Shown here: piece by piece, positions 1 through 12,550 of the stretch | Numbering within the stretch: the first letter of the stretch is position 1 | Layout of the letters: each line of letters begins with the position of its first letter | Assembly (NCBI GenBank): GCA_009801085.1 | Contig: VNWV01000027.1 | Span: forward strand, 1 to 64,000 | Source of the DNA: Lasiodiplodia sp. COLG20 | Taxonomy: Eukaryota > Ascomycota > Dothideomycetes > Botryosphaeriales > Botryosphaeriaceae | DNA length: 64,000 bases | Reading direction: 5' to 3' | Position numbers and translations under genes: made by a program | The notes under the pieces: generated by a model | What the model saw: only the letters and a program-made list of their open reading frames with translations | Told to the model about the DNA's origin: nothing | Databases searched by the model: none

Positions 1-73
1 ATTTAATTACGTAAATTTTAAATTAGGTAGATCTTAATCTTAAATACTTAATTTAAAATTTGCGTAATTAAAT
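1..73. repeat. Short foldback palindrome
   Basis: Bases 1-25 and 49-73 are inverted copies of each other with one mismatch (the right arm has gc where the left has gt). A loop of about 23 bases lies between them. The left arm begins at the window edge, so the palindrome may extend further. It is probably a decayed inverted-repeat element end. Its AT-only composition makes family assignment impossible. Confidence 0.6.
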
Positions 74-810
74 ATCGTCATTTAAACGAGTAATTTAATT
101 TAAAATATTCGCGTAACTTAAATTACTTCTAAAAATCGCGTATATTAGCCCCTTTTTAGCCTCTTTTTAGCCCCTTTCTTTAATAAAAATCGCGTAGGTA
201 ACGTAGTTACTAAAAGATATATATATATCTACTATACCTATTAATTCTTTTAGTAAAAAACAGCCACCATAGCTAAAACACCACCATTTTAAGTCGGTTC
301 GATTTTCGCAAACTAGTAAGATACTAGAGATGTAGTAAGAGTATATCTAGCTAGTCGTAACGAGTTTTCTAAGTAGAATAGAGCTGATAAAAAACGAACA
401 CACTAGGTATATAAAAACGACAACTACGAATTTAAACTATATATTAGAGAGAAAAAAGGTAAGTAATTTACTTATTTTATATAAATTATAAGCTAATTAA
501 TTAATAAGAAAATGCTATTATACGCCGGCTAAAACCACACACATGTACCGATCTAGAATTACACCATAACTGGCGATTTAACCGTTCGGTTAAATTACTA
601 GTTAATCATCAACGTAATTCGATTAAGGAGGACCCTTAAATACGACTAAATTTAATTCGTATACTAGAGCGAATTAACCACGGAGTCAAAATTAACTACC
701 AGCAAGTATGGCGTATACGAGATACGGTAAAATAGAACGCATTTAGCGATAATTTACAAATAATTCGCCGTATTTAAGTAAGTTTTATACTCTACTGTTA
801 ATTTACTACA

Positions 811-1041
811 AAAATCGACTCAGAATGGCCTAATTACGCGCTATTTTTTCAGTAAATTACTAATTACTATTAAAATCAACTCAAAATGGCCTAATTACGC
901 GCTATTATTTCAGTAATTTACTAATTACTACTAAATTACTGAAATAATAGCGCGCAATTAGGCTATTCTAAGTCGATTTTAATAGTAATTAGTAATTTAC
1001 TAAAATAATAGCGTGCAATTGGACTATTTAAAGTGGAATTT
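811..1041. repeat. Nested foldback element, copy 1
   Basis: A unit of about 60 bases (core cctaattacgcgctatt, then cagtaatttactaattact) occurs twice head-to-tail at 811-929. It then occurs twice as the reverse complement at 931-1041, giving a palindrome of about 230 bases centred near 930. A second such structure lies at 1677-1926 and a single half-unit near 10553. This arrangement fits a foldback or MITE-like element. RIP differences separate the copies. Confidence 0.75.
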
Positions 1042-1676
1042 GACGAAGTTTACTAATATTCTTATTTTTTATAGCCGTATCTTCGCGAAATTTAATAAAA
1101 ACACGGTAATAGAGGCGGTTTAACCGAATTCTCGCGAAATTCTGATATAAACGCATTTCGGTAAGTAATTTACTACTATATTTATTAAATAAAAGACTAA
1201 TATATTACTAGATATGCGTTTATTATACTAGATACGACCTACGCAGCCGTAATTACTATATATCGCGATTTTATCTCGATCGATACTGCGCATATAAAAG
1301 TAGGGCCTAAAAGTCATTTACTAGTAGTTACTATACTCGATTTTAACAACTAAATACTATTAATTTCGTAGGGTATCTATGCTAGGCTAGAGAATAAGTA
1401 GTTCTAGCTTAGTTTTCTTCGGTTTACTAATAAAGTACTTATTAAAGCTAATTTTATTATATCTCAGCGCGAAAATAGATAAATATTAGTACTTAATTTA
1501 GGTCGATTCGCTTTTATAAGCGATCGTAGGTCTAGTTTATTACTAGTAGTTTTTTAGCTATTTCTACAGACTTATAATTACTATTATAGTTAGTATTTAG
1601 CTAAAAACGTCTCTAAGAAATATAACTACGTAGTTTCTTAGTATTTTTAATAGGTACGTATTTTACTTTCTTAATT

Positions 1677-1926
1677 ACTATTAAAATCGACTTAGAATAA
1701 TCTAATTACGCGCTATTTTTTTAGTAAATTACTAATTACTATTAAAATCGACTTAGAATAGTCTAATTACGCGCTATTATTTTAGTAACTTAATAATTAT
1801 TACTAAATTACTAAAATAATAGCGCGTAATTAGACTATTCTAAGTCGATTTTAATAGTAATTAGTAATTTACTAAAATTTACTAAAATAATAGCGCGTAA
1901 TTAGGCTATTCTAAGTCGAATTTTAC
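1677..1926. repeat. Nested foldback element, copy 2
   Basis: This has the same architecture as the palindrome at 811-1041: two direct units containing taattacgcgctatt followed by two inverted units containing aatagcgcgtaatta, with the centre near 1796. The first inverted pair is separated by a short duplicated spacer (tactaaaatttactaaaat). It ends 38 bases before the LTR retrotransposon at 1965. Most differences from copy 1 are C/T and G/A transitions. Confidence 0.72.
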
Positions 1927-1964
1927 TAATATATAACTACTAGTTAGTTTCTATTACTAATAAG

Positions 1965-2727
1965 TGTTACGAACTCTAGAGAACACGAACTTTATAATTC
2001 TAAGGGTAGAAAGCCCGCACGGAAAAACTCGCCGTAAAAACTAATAAGCCTCGCGGGCGGAAAAGCCGTACGGCTCTAGATTCCGTACGGAAATCTAGAA
2101 AATACGAAATAACAGCGCGTACGAAAACACTAGTAGATAGTAGCCGAAGCCCGTATAGAAAAAACGTCTATGAGGGCGCGACAACTTTAAAAGAAAGCAC
2201 GGACTAGAAAATCTTTTACGAGATAACGAACTACGAGATTAAGCTAAAAGACGAAGATCTAGACGTATAATCGCCTCGAAGTAGTACGCGAAGGCTAGAA
2301 GCCGAAAAGTAGATAAGAAGAAAACGATCGAGATATAGTACGATATTACGATCGTTTAAAAGATAAAAAAACGCTCTAAGCGTCTAAGTTACGTACGATC
2401 TATAGCGAGCTCTTAAGAGCTAGGCTCGTAATAGCTTAATCTAAGCCCTTAGAAGCCGGGCTTATAAGAGCTTCTTAGATTATAACTAGCTTTTCTATAG
2501 TATATAGATATACTCGTTAGCTAGACTCTTAACTCTTCGTAGTTAACTTAAAGTTTTAATTAAAACTCTTTAGTTAGAGATAATCGACTTACTATATATC
2601 GTATAATTACGTAATACTTTCTTATCTAATTATTATTCTTCCTCTCTTATCTTTTTAAGATAAACTCTACGGTTTATTCGACCTACTAAGTAACTCTAAA
2701 GCTTAGTAAAAGAAGTCTATCGTTATA
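1965..2727 (+). repeat. 5' LTR of the Gypsy element
   Basis: This 763-base LTR begins tgttacgaactc and ends cgttata. The expected TG..CA termini have become TG..TA. It aligns end to end with 9467-10229, with nearly all differences being C/T or G/A transitions. It is preceded by ATAAG, which recurs after the 3' LTR. Confidence 0.9.
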
Positions 2728-2799
2728 CTTTAACTACTATTCTTATAAGAGAAGAAAGATAGTTATTAAGATTATCGACTAAATAGAAAGTATCGAACC

Positions 2800-5700
2800 T
2801 AGTATAGAAATTACTAATAAATAGATATCTACTATAGTTAATACTACGGTTAGTATAAACGACGTAAGTAACGAAGCCGCGGTCCCACCTCTATAGTAAA
2901 TAAATACGATTTCTACTAATAAGAAACTCTAGACAATAATCTAGAAACTACGAATATAAAATAACGTCCTCTAAGTCTAAGTCGCTTAGACCCCCTAGAC
3001 GTCTCTAGCGACTAAGATTAAAGTATCTAAGCCCGATCTATACTACGAGGACTAGAAAAAGATATAGATCTTCTTATCTTAGCTTAACGACTATATCTAC
3101 TTCTTCTAAAGATAGTTTATAGAACTAGAGAACTAGATACTATATACTAGTATCTACCTTAGAGACGCGGCGGAATAATAGTTTCGACCATTTAAAAGAG
3201 AATACTAGAATAGACCTCTCTTTCTTTAAAACGAAACTACTAAACGACTCTTCGCGAACTATTAAAACTTCGTAACCGCTCTAAAGTAGACCTTTAGCGG
3301 CCTAGATAAAGCGCGTTAAGCTACTCGTACACTTCTAGAAATTAGATAGATAGGGTCGATCTAAGACTACACGACTAAATTCTAGAATATAGCTTTTCTA
3401 GTCGAAGGTTACTTAAACCTTACGCTTAGAACTCTATACTATAAGAAACTAAAGAACGAAATTAAAAAGATAATAGTTCTTTACGAGAATACCGAAACTC
3501 TAGAAGCTATAATTTAGCTAGCTCTTAAAATAAAACAACTCTAGAACGAATATAAATAAGACTAGAAAACGTATCGACCGAAAAACTTCTAAAAACCGTC
3601 ACGCTATATCTAAAATAGAGGCGATATTATAGAGCTCGACGTAGTATATAGAGAAGAAAGAAAGTCCGATAATAAAGAGAAAAGTAAAAGATAACCTCGT
3701 AAGTAGAGCCTTTAATAGTAGAATTAATTCGCTAAAGGACTCTATATCTACTACGGCGATAAATAGAATAAGACTTATTACTACCTATAAAAGAAGAAGA
3801 TACGTAAGAATACGACTACTACTAAGAAGAAAAATTAAGAGAAGCCTCGAGAAGCCTTCTCTACTATTAAAGCCGTTAGCTACGCGGCTATAAGTTAGAC
3901 CGTCTACTACGACGACAGTTACTTAATCTACGAAAGCGATAAATAAGGCGTAGATTAGTATTTAAAGAAGTTCTAACGCGTTAACGCTACCTTACGGATA
4001 TCGAAATAATAGAAAATTAACGACTTTATCGAGACGCTACCCCCAAATAGCGACCTAGTAAACAGCGATATAAAAGAACTCTACGATAGTACGTCTAAGC
4101 CTAGCGAGGTAAAAGAATAAGACGAGGTCGATAAAACTATATAGAAATAGTTCGAGAGAGAGACTAATTTTCTTTAAAAAAACCTCTAAGAGACATCTAA
4201 AAAACCTACGCTATAACGAATCTAGAAATATCTAAGATAATATAGAAGTACTCGATAGATATACGAAAATAGACGTATAATTAACTAGATCGCGAACTCT
4301 AGTCTAGACATTTCTACTTAGTAGTACTAGTATTATTATAGAACTCTCTAGTAACGGGCTTACTATGAAGACTATTAGTCTCTTTAGAAACTCTACGCGG
4401 CTAGAAACGCTCTAAAGATAGTCGATTAGCTTCGAGACGAGGTACGTAACGTCTAAATTTAGAAGAATAAATAGTATCTCTAGAAACTAGCCTAAATTCT
4501 AGATATTCGAGAAACTATTACTCTAGAAAAGAATTAGCTATACTAGCGACTATACTTTTATAACTCGACGCCGCCGTATAGATATCGAATTATAGCGGAA
4601 GTACTATACTAGTAACGATAGATCTAACGTAATAAGGTTTAAACGTAGTAAAAAAGCTCGACGCTCTAGATAGAATAACTACGTAAAGCTATCTTTTAGA
4701 ATCTAACGTAGTTAAAAAACTAGACGGTCTCTCTAGCTAAAAACCTTAAAAAAGACCGTCTATTAGATTTCTTAATAAGGTTATAAGTACATTAAACGAA
4801 AAAACATCTACTAAAATAGAAATTACGAATCTAATATATATATTAATTCGTATTAGTAATTACCGTATAATAGCTATAATCGATAGTAACGCGTAAGAAA
4901 AATTTATCTATTCTATCTATATCGCTAAGCTCTATATATACCGCTAAACGAAGAACTACTCTTACTTACTAGTTACTATAAATAGATTACCGACTAAGTA
5001 GAAATAAATCCGCTTAGAGACCGGTACGATTCTTATTTTTATCGATAACTATAAGAAATATATTAATCTAGACCTTATAACGATTCTAAAATACGACGTT
5101 ATTCTTAAAATTTTATAGCTTAAAACATACGAGTTATAAATTAGCTAGAGTATAGAAAGAGTTACCTTCTTAAAAGAAAGATACGTTAAGTATCTCGCTA
5201 CTATAAAACGATTAAGTCTAACGTTAAAGAATAGAGCTAGAGCTAGAAGCTAGAGCTAGTAGAGCTAAAGCTAGAGCTAGAAGCTAGAGATCTAGAATAT
5301 AAAAAAAGACGTAAAAGTATTAGACTTCGTTAACATCTAAAAAATATTCTATATAATAATCTAGCGTATAAAGCGCCGAGACGAAAAGATTTATAAAATA
5401 TATTTTAAGTCTAGTAAGAAAATAGAATAGAGAATTATAGCTAAAATATAGTAATTAACGAGGCCTTATATAGAGAATAACTATCTAAAGTTAGTCGAGA
5501 GAGACTATCTCTAGAGAATATACGCTAGATATAATAGAAGTTTCGTTAAGAAAACTATCTAGCTAGATAGAAAATACATCGTAAGTAATACTTAAAAGAA
5601 GATAGATAACTCTAAGAGAAAAAAAACTCTAATACTAAAACTCGAAATAGTATTCCTATAGTTTTAGAGATAGTAACCGATATTCTAGAAAAAAAAAAAG

Positions 5701-8700
5701 AGATAGCTATCTAAATACTAACTATAGAATTACGAGATATCTCTTATTTTAGAAACGTAGTCCGCGTTTAAGCTAATCTACTTTCTCTCTTAGAAGAAAA
5801 GTAAGACTTTAAAAAAATATATTAAAAAGAACGTAGAATAAGATTATATACGGTCTTCGTTATTACCGACTAGATACTTTATTCTATTCGTTCTAAAGAA
5901 AAACGGTAAGCTTCGTCTCTATATCGATTATAGATAACTAAACGACATTACGATAAAAAATCGATATCTATTACTTCGTATTAACGAGCTATAGAATAAG
6001 ATCTAAGAGACGAAATACTTTACTAAGTTCGACCTTAAAGACGACTATTATCTCGTACGAATTAAAAAAGAAGAAGAATAAAAGATAGTATTTTAAATAC
6101 GTTACGATTACTTTAAATATACGGTTATACTGTTCGAGCTTACTAATACCTCGATAACATTCTAAAACCTAGTTAATAACGTCTTACGTCTATATTTAAA
6201 TGTATTTTATATAGCTTATTTAGACGATATTCTAATCTACTTAAAAATTCTCGAAGAATATACGAAATATATTAAAAAGATTTTAGACGTACTTTAGAAA
6301 TAGAGATTATTTATCGCATTCGAGAAATACGAATAGTACTTCTAGAAGATAAAATACTTAGAATTTATTATTACTCTAAACTATATTAGTATAGACGAAG
6401 TTAAGCTAGACGTAATTAGAAATTAGTTTATATTAAAAACCGTTAAGAAAGTATAGTCGTTTCTCGATTTCGCTAACTTTTACCGTAAATTTATTAAGAA
6501 ATACGCGATAGTATACGAGCTACTTATAAGACTTACTTAAAAAGAATATAGATTTAAATAGAGTAAAGAGTAATAACGAGTATTTAACTTACTAAAGCGA
6601 ATATTCTACGAAGTATCTATTCTTAAAATCTATAACCTTAAACTCTCTATTATTATAGAAACCGACGCGTCGAACTACGCTATTAAGACTTATCTTAGTT
6701 AACCCGACGAATAAGAACGGCTTTATTCGATCGCGTACTATTCTAGAAAAATAATATTCTCGAAGTTTAACTACGACGTCTACGATAAAGAACTTCTAGT
6801 TATCGTTATAGTATTTAAGAAATAGAGACACTATCTAAAAGACGCGAAGTACTAGATATTAATATACTACGACTATAAGAATCTTACGTACTTTACTACT
6901 ATAAAGAAACTAACTAGAAGATAAGTTAGATAGACGAAAAAATTAGCGTCTTATAATATAAAGATTATTTATAAAAAGAGGTCTAAAAACGCTCGCGTAG
7001 ATACGCTAAGTAGAAGAGTTAACTATATTAAAAAAAAGCTAGAACTATAGTTTACGATACTTAACTAGTAGAAAGACGAAACTCTTATATCTACTAGAGC
7101 GTATATATTTATATTTAGAATTATCTAATTATAGCTAAAGAAAAACCCGAAGACCGACCCGTTACTTATTCTAGTTAGACTACTAGCGCCGGTAATACGT
7201 CTAGAAGATAACGTCTAGATATAAAAGATTCGAGAAGTCTACGCTTATAATATAATAACTTAAGAATTTAAAAAAGCGAAAAACGATTCTCGAATTACGC
7301 GCGACGCGAAAGATATAATTCTATATTTAGAATTAATCTACGTCCTAGTAAAACTTTAAAAGAAACTCGTTAAGAATATCTATAAAGTACTAATATATAG
7401 TTACTAAGAAATTAAAAAGACGATAGAGCGAATAACTAGAAATTACTACTTCTAAGGTCTAAGAAAAATAGTCTAAAAGGTAGTTTCGTAATATAACTTA
7501 TATATTAGAAGTAAAACCGCGAGATACGCACTCTATAAACTATTTTAATTAATTATAGCTTTAAAGAGACCCTAGTAATTAATCTCGCTAGACTTTATTA
7601 TAGATTTATCTAAGTTAATTAAACTCTTAACTAAGATTAAGTATAACTCGATTCTAGTTATCGTCGATAGACTTATAAAATACGCGTACTATCTATTTTA
7701 CTTTAAAACGATAAACGCGAAAAAACTAGTCTATATATTTCTTAGAATAATTCTAGATAACTACGAGTTACTAGAAGAGCTCGTATTAGATAGAGATTAG
7801 TTATTTATATTCTAATTTTAGTAGAGTCTTATTCGATAGCTTAGAGCTAAGTATAAACTCTCGATAATAATATACTCTTAAACGAATAGATAAACTAAAT
7901 AAACTAATTAGACGCTAGAATAATATCTACGCTATTATCTTAACTATATCTAGAATAATTAGATTACGTTACTACTACTAGTATAATTCGCGTATAATAG
8001 CTTAAAAGCGTTAGCTACTTAGAAATCTCCGTTCTACGCTAATTATAGGCGCGAATCGATAGTCTATCGAGAAGAAATTTTAAGCGAATTATTAGTCTAA
8101 AAAGAAATTCTTAAGGCGAACTAGCTAAAGAAACTCTATAAATAGCTTAGCCTCGACATTAAATTTAACGAATACTTAATATTCCGCTACTATAATAGAT
8201 AGTACTAAAAGGCACTAAAGCTAAAAAGAAAGAATAAAGTTTACCTTCTTAGAAAAAATATTAAAACTCGACGGCCGAATAATAAACTAGACTTTAAAAA
8301 AATTAGACTATTTAAGATCGAAGAAAAGCTAGACGAGGTTATATACCGCCTTAAGCTACTTAGTACTATATAAATAAATCTAGTATTTTATATAGAACTA
8401 CTTAAATTAGCTCTAAAAAACGCTATTCTAGTAGAAGAAACCGAAGAAATAACTCTAAAAAACCTAGATACCGACGAAAATAAAGATTAGATCGTAGAAA
8501 AAATTCTTAATAGTAGCTACTATAACGGTTAATTTAGATATCTTATTAAATAGAAAGAAGACTAGAATAATATCTAAAAACTACTAGAAAACTACGAAGA
8601 CTATAAAGACCTTATTATAGACTTTTATCGCTAAAATCTAGATCGACTTAAGCTAGAGACGCGTCGATCTCGAAGACGTCTAAGAATTCGAAATTAAAAT
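2800..8700 (+). pseudogene. Degenerate gag-pol (RT, RNase H, integrase)
   Basis: Conceptual translation over stops gives a classic Gypsy polymerase. The RT block FVLKKNGKLRLYIDYR lies near 5880-5935, followed by the catalytic YLDDIL at 6217-6234. An RNase H block with ETDASNYAI lies near 6660, and integrase DFIIDLSKL near 7590-7620 with VIVDRLIKYAYY after it. A likely zinc knuckle near 3735-3785 has lost its cysteines (C to Y, as G to A mutation produces). The extreme C-terminus (about 8450-8650) looks chromodomain-like but this is weak. Stops mostly replace W or Q. It is not functional. Confidence 0.88.
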
Positions 8701-9330
8701 CCGAAGTCTAGCGCGTCTAATTAACTAACTCGAACGTCTTTAGCGGCGTAGTATTTAAACTAGTTCTAAAAGATCTAATAGTTCGGATAGAATTTATAGA
8801 GATATTAGCTAAGAACTTACTACGTAAACGCTTTAGTATTCTTTTCTTCTTAGTATTCTTAAAATTAATAGTATTTCTAGTAGAAGAAGTCTTAGTAGCT
8901 TCTAGTTACTTTAGATTCTTAAAACCCTCTCGAATTATATAAGAACGCCGCTCGTAAAGAAACCGACGCTATTTATAAAGACGAATTAACTTCTCTAAAG
9001 TAGCGTTCTTCTTAGCCGCTACCCGCTCGTAGACGCGATCTAGCTTTTCTACTATAAAAGATTAATAAAATACGTACTATCGAGAAGAAAAAGAACTAAT
9101 ATATAACTAGAGCTACTAGACGCTACTACGTTATAGCTTAAACGACGCCTCTTTAAGTAAGAAGTATAAATAAAAGAGTTATTCTCTAAAATAATATAAA
9201 GAAAAGAATACTTTAAATAATTCGTATAAAAAACCATCTTAACTCTATTACGTAAAATCTAACGAAGTAAATTCTAACGACGAAGAGTAATACGATAAAG
9301 ACGAGAAGAAACCTTCGAGATATTAGTAAA
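8690..9330 (-). pseudogene. Possible antisense ORF remnant of the retroelement
   Basis: Between the end of pol and the 3' LTR the minus strand gives a fairly coherent charged, helical reading. It includes EKLDRVYERVAAKKN, then EKLIRLYK, then RRFLYERRS and IIREGFKNL, broken by only a few stops that fit RIP of Q/W codons. A 61-codon open stretch at 9052-9237 lies nearby in another frame. Extra antisense ORFs in this position are known in some fungal and plant Gypsy elements. I do not recognise the family. The plus strand here shows nothing comparable. Confidence 0.45.
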
Positions 9331-9466
9331 AGAACGTTTTTTAGAAGGTATAGTAATAACTTACTAAGAAAGAAAAAAAAAGAGAAAACTAAAGATAAAC
9401 GATACGATATATATCGTAGAAGATCGAAATAATCTTCGAACTAAAGATCTCTAGAAGAAAGAATAG

Positions 9467-10229
9467 TATTACGAACTCTAGAGAATACGAGCTTTATAAC
9501 CCTAAAAATAGAAAGCCCGTACGGGAAAACTCGTCGTAAAAATTAATAAGCCTCGCGAACGAAAAAGTCGTACGACTCTAGATCTCGTATAGAAATCTAA
9601 AGAATATAAAATAACGACGCGTACGAGAATACTAGTAGATAGTAGCTAAAGCCCGTATAGAAAGAACGTCTACGAGAACGCGATAACTCTAGAAGAAAGT
9701 ACGAACTAAAAAATTTTCTACGAAATAACGAACTACGAGGTTAAGCTAAAAGACGAAGATCTAGACGTATAATCGCTCTAAAGTAGTACGCGAAGGCTAG
9801 AAGCCGAAAAGTAGATAAAAAGAGAACGGTCGAGATATAGTATAACATTATAATTATTTAAAAGACGAAAGAACGCTCTAAACGTCTAAGTTACGTGCGA
9901 TTTATAGCGAGTTCTTAAGAGCTAGGCTCGTAATAGCTTAATCTAAGCCCTTAGAAGTCGAGTTTATAAGGACTTTTTAGATTATAACTAGCTTTTCTAT
10001 AATATATAGATATACTTATTAGCTAGACTCTTAACTCTTCGTAGTTAACTTAAAGTTTTAATTAAGACTCTTTAGTTAGAGGTAATCGACTTACTATATA
10101 TTATATAATTACGTAATACTTTCTTATCTAATTATTATTCTTTCTCTCTTATCTTTCTAAGATAAACTCTACGATTTATCTAATCTACTAAGTAACTCTA
10201 AAGCTTAGTAAAAGAAGTCTACCGTTATA
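9467..10229 (+). repeat. 3' LTR of the Gypsy element
   Basis: This 763-base LTR matches 1965-2727 over its full length. It begins tattacgaactc (TG mutated to TA) and ends ccgttata, followed by the ATAAG duplication. A purine tract precedes it. Confidence 0.9.
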
Positions 10230-10550
10230 ATAAGTTCGAATTTTAATAAAAACTAAACTAAATACGAGCTATTAATGCTCGTAGTACGTAATATATCGAC
10301 TAAATTACGTATAATTAATAGATAAAATACGCTACTTCTATAGAACACCCTCGATTCGGCTAAATAACGTTAAATATTTCTAAATCTAGTAATTTACTCT
10401 AGATATCCTTTCGAAAATAGTATATACTACTAGTACTAGAAGGTATCTAGAATAATACTATATAGCGATTCGTAGTCTATAGTTAAAAACGAATAAGATT
10501 TCTACTTATAGACTAGGCCTAGATAAAATATTAGACTAAATTAATAGAGG

Positions 10551-10605
10551 TAAGTAATTTACTAAAATAATAGCGTTTAATTAAGTCATTCTAATTCGAA
10601 TTTTA
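10551..10605. repeat. Partial copy of the foldback unit
   Basis: The sequence agtaatttactaaaataata followed by gcgtttaattaagtcattct matches one inverted half-unit of the palindromes at 811-1041 and 1677-1926. No second arm is visible. It lies about 320 bases beyond the 3' LTR. Confidence 0.55.
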
Positions 10606-10681
10606 GTTACGTATCTAGATAGTAGTAATATCTAACCGTAATCGCGGTTTAGATACTACTAGTAAAGAACGTATATAATTT

Positions 10682-11450
10682 ATCGTCGATTTTATTAATA
10701 AAATGTGTTTCTACGTTAATTTTTAAGATTTTCGTATACTATACCGCTACGTATACGTACTTATTACCGTATTTAATAATTTACCTCTAGATTACGTAGA
10801 AGAATATTATTTAGTAGTAAACTACTACGTTTCTTACTATAATTTTCGTTTTTTATAGCTATTTACTATAAATTCGATACCTCTAGATAATAATACTAAA
10901 TTAATTATAGCTAAAATAGCTATAAAAAGGCGTAGAAGACCTCGTAAAAACGCTCGTAGACGTCGTTTAACTATCTAGTAGTAACTACGTCTTATATAAA
11001 GACGTAAGAAGAAAAGAAACGCTATTAGAAGTTCTTATACGATTTACTAACGCGATTGTATTATTAGAAGGCGTAAATAGAACGATTTTAGCGAAGAAAA
11101 CGAGAAAGAAAACGACTTTTTAAGCGATTCTAGCGAAGAAAACGACTTTTCTAACGAGTTTTACGGTTTTTCTAATAAAGAAAGCGACTAGAAGGATTAA
11201 AGTAACTAAAAAAGCGACTAAAACGAATAAGAAAGTGACTAGAGGGACTAAAATAACTAGAAAAGCGACTAGAAGGGTTAAATTATATAAGAAAGCGACT
11301 AGAAGGACTAGAAAAGCGACTAGAGAGACTAAATTATATAAGAAAGCGACTAGAAGAACTAGATTATATAAAAAAGCGACTAAAGCGACTAGAAAAGCGA
11401 CTAGAAGAATTAAATTATATAGAAAAGCGACTAGAAGGCTTCTATAAGTA
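10682..11450 (+). pseudogene. Decayed ORF with basic segment and acidic repeats
   Basis: One plus-strand frame stays nearly open for about 750 bases in DNA where stops are otherwise dense. It reads a basic stretch (KRRRRPRKNARRRRL), then acidic text (SEENEKEND, SDSSEENDF), then a repeat of the form SD*KD*KSD*. The stops there sit where W or Q is expected (TAG from TGG or CAG). The short frame at 11235-11447 that reads KATRRTRKATRR is the same repeat in the wrong phase. It is probably the C-terminus of a transposon protein. I do not recognise the family. Confidence 0.5.
11180..11445 (+). repeat. Degenerate minisatellite, core aaagcgactaga
   Basis: About a dozen imperfect copies of a 12-24-base unit with core aaagcgactagaagga occur in tandem, with interspersed ttaaattatata. 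In the phase of the upstream decayed frame it encodes alternating Ser-Asp and Lys/Arg-Asp with stops, so it began as a coding tandem repeat. Confidence 0.65.
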
Positions 11451-12159
11451 GCTAGAGTAACTAATAGTTACTAGATAGCGATGTAAAAGACTAGTAGATA
11501 TTAGAAAATACCTAAAAAAGCGACTAAATCGAATAAACTAGCTAGATATTATAGAAATCTAAGTAAATGTCGTAAAATTTAGACTAAGGTACGCTATCTA
11601 GTCTAATAATAAGTTAAAACCTAGTAAGTAGTTAATAAAGCGACGAGTTTTCTCTTAATTTTACCCTCTAAACACGTAATTTAAAGCGTTCTACGCCTAA
11701 ATTACGCTCTAGCGTAAGAAAAAAAGTAGTTCGCCTTATAAATGCTGAGTAGATTGCTAAGAGCGAGGATAAGTTACTATAATTTACTGTTTTTATAGCG
11801 TTTTAGTGTTAAAGGCTTGTATTTTACTAAAAAAATAGCATTTAAATCGGCTTGTTTATGTAAAAAAAATGCGAAGTAAATTTCTCGCTACTGCGTGCTT
11901 CGAAAATTACTAAATTTAAAACTTAAGCTTGTAATAGTATATGAAAGTATAATTAAAATTTTCGTGCAATTCGGTTAAGAAACGGGCGAGAAATTACTTA
12001 TTTTTATAAAAAACTAGGTAATTTAGTAAATTTAGACCGGTCTATTTACTAAATTAACTATAATTACATATTATTTACTAAATTAACCACTTTATATATT
12101 AATACAGAGCTAGTATTTCGCGATTTACTAAATTACCTATAGTAGATAATTAGGTAAAT

Positions 12160-12215
12160 ATCTAGGTAATTTAAAAAATAAAAATTAAAATATAGATAAT
12201 TTAGTAATATACCGG
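12160..12215. repeat. RIP-mutated end of the 16.5-kb inverted-repeat element
   Basis: The segment ggtaatttaaaaaataaaaa followed by ttaaaatatagataatttag matches 16898-16949 (gtaattcggaaaataaaaat, then taaaatgtgggtaattcagt). The differences are C to T or G to A. It therefore looks like a mutated relative of the element at 16497-16950, inserted next to an integrase fragment. Confidence 0.55.
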
Positions 12216-12219
12216 TAAT

Positions 12220-12470
12220 ATAAATAGTTAATCTCTATCTAATACGAGTTTTTCTAGTAACTTATAGTTATCTAGAATTATTTTAAGAAATATATAGGCT
12301 AGTTTTTCGCGTTTATCGTTTTAAAATATAGTAGATAATACGCGTACTTCGTAAATCTATTAACGATAACTAAAATCGAGTTATACTTAATCTTAGTTAA
12401 GAGTTTAATTAACTTAGATAGATTTATAATAAAGTCTAGTAAGATTAATTACTAGAGTTTCTTTTATATC
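12220..12470 (-). pseudogene. Gypsy integrase fragment, inverted
   Basis: The reverse complement aligns with bases 7565-7810 of the Gypsy element. It includes the segment encoding DFIIDLSKLIKLLTKIKYNS and the following catalytic-core region. It belongs with the fragment at 12801-15932, from which it is separated by an inserted repeat and a deletion of about 1 kb (equivalent to 6536-7564). Confidence 0.75.
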
Positions 12471-12550
12471 TTATAATAGAATACTAAAAATTCGATATAT
12501 ATCGAAAAGTATACCGTACTTTCGGTATATAGTATACTATAGTACGGTAT

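Larger units (their letters stand above)
1965..10229 (+). mobile_element. Ty3/Gypsy LTR retrotransposon, RIP-inactivated
   Basis: This is an 8,265-base element bounded by two 763-base LTRs and a 5-base target-site duplication ATAAG (1960-1964 and 10230-10234). The coding strand is plus. Internal order is a gag-like region (about 2,800-4,100), reverse transcriptase, RNase H, integrase and a possible chromodomain-like tail (about 5,700-8,700). That order (RT-RH before IN) is the Ty3/Gypsy arrangement. A purine-rich tract (agaagaaagaatag, 9453-9466) abuts the 3' LTR as a polypurine tract should. The coding frames contain dozens of stops. I found no convincing primer-binding site after 2727; RIP may have erased it. 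Confidence 0.9.

Noticed and set aside
11235..11447. 70-codon plus-strand ORF reading KATRRTRKATRR repeats
   Set aside because: It is the out-of-phase shadow of a degenerate coding minisatellite. The neighbouring frame (Ser-Asp repeats continuous with the upstream remnant) is the original one.
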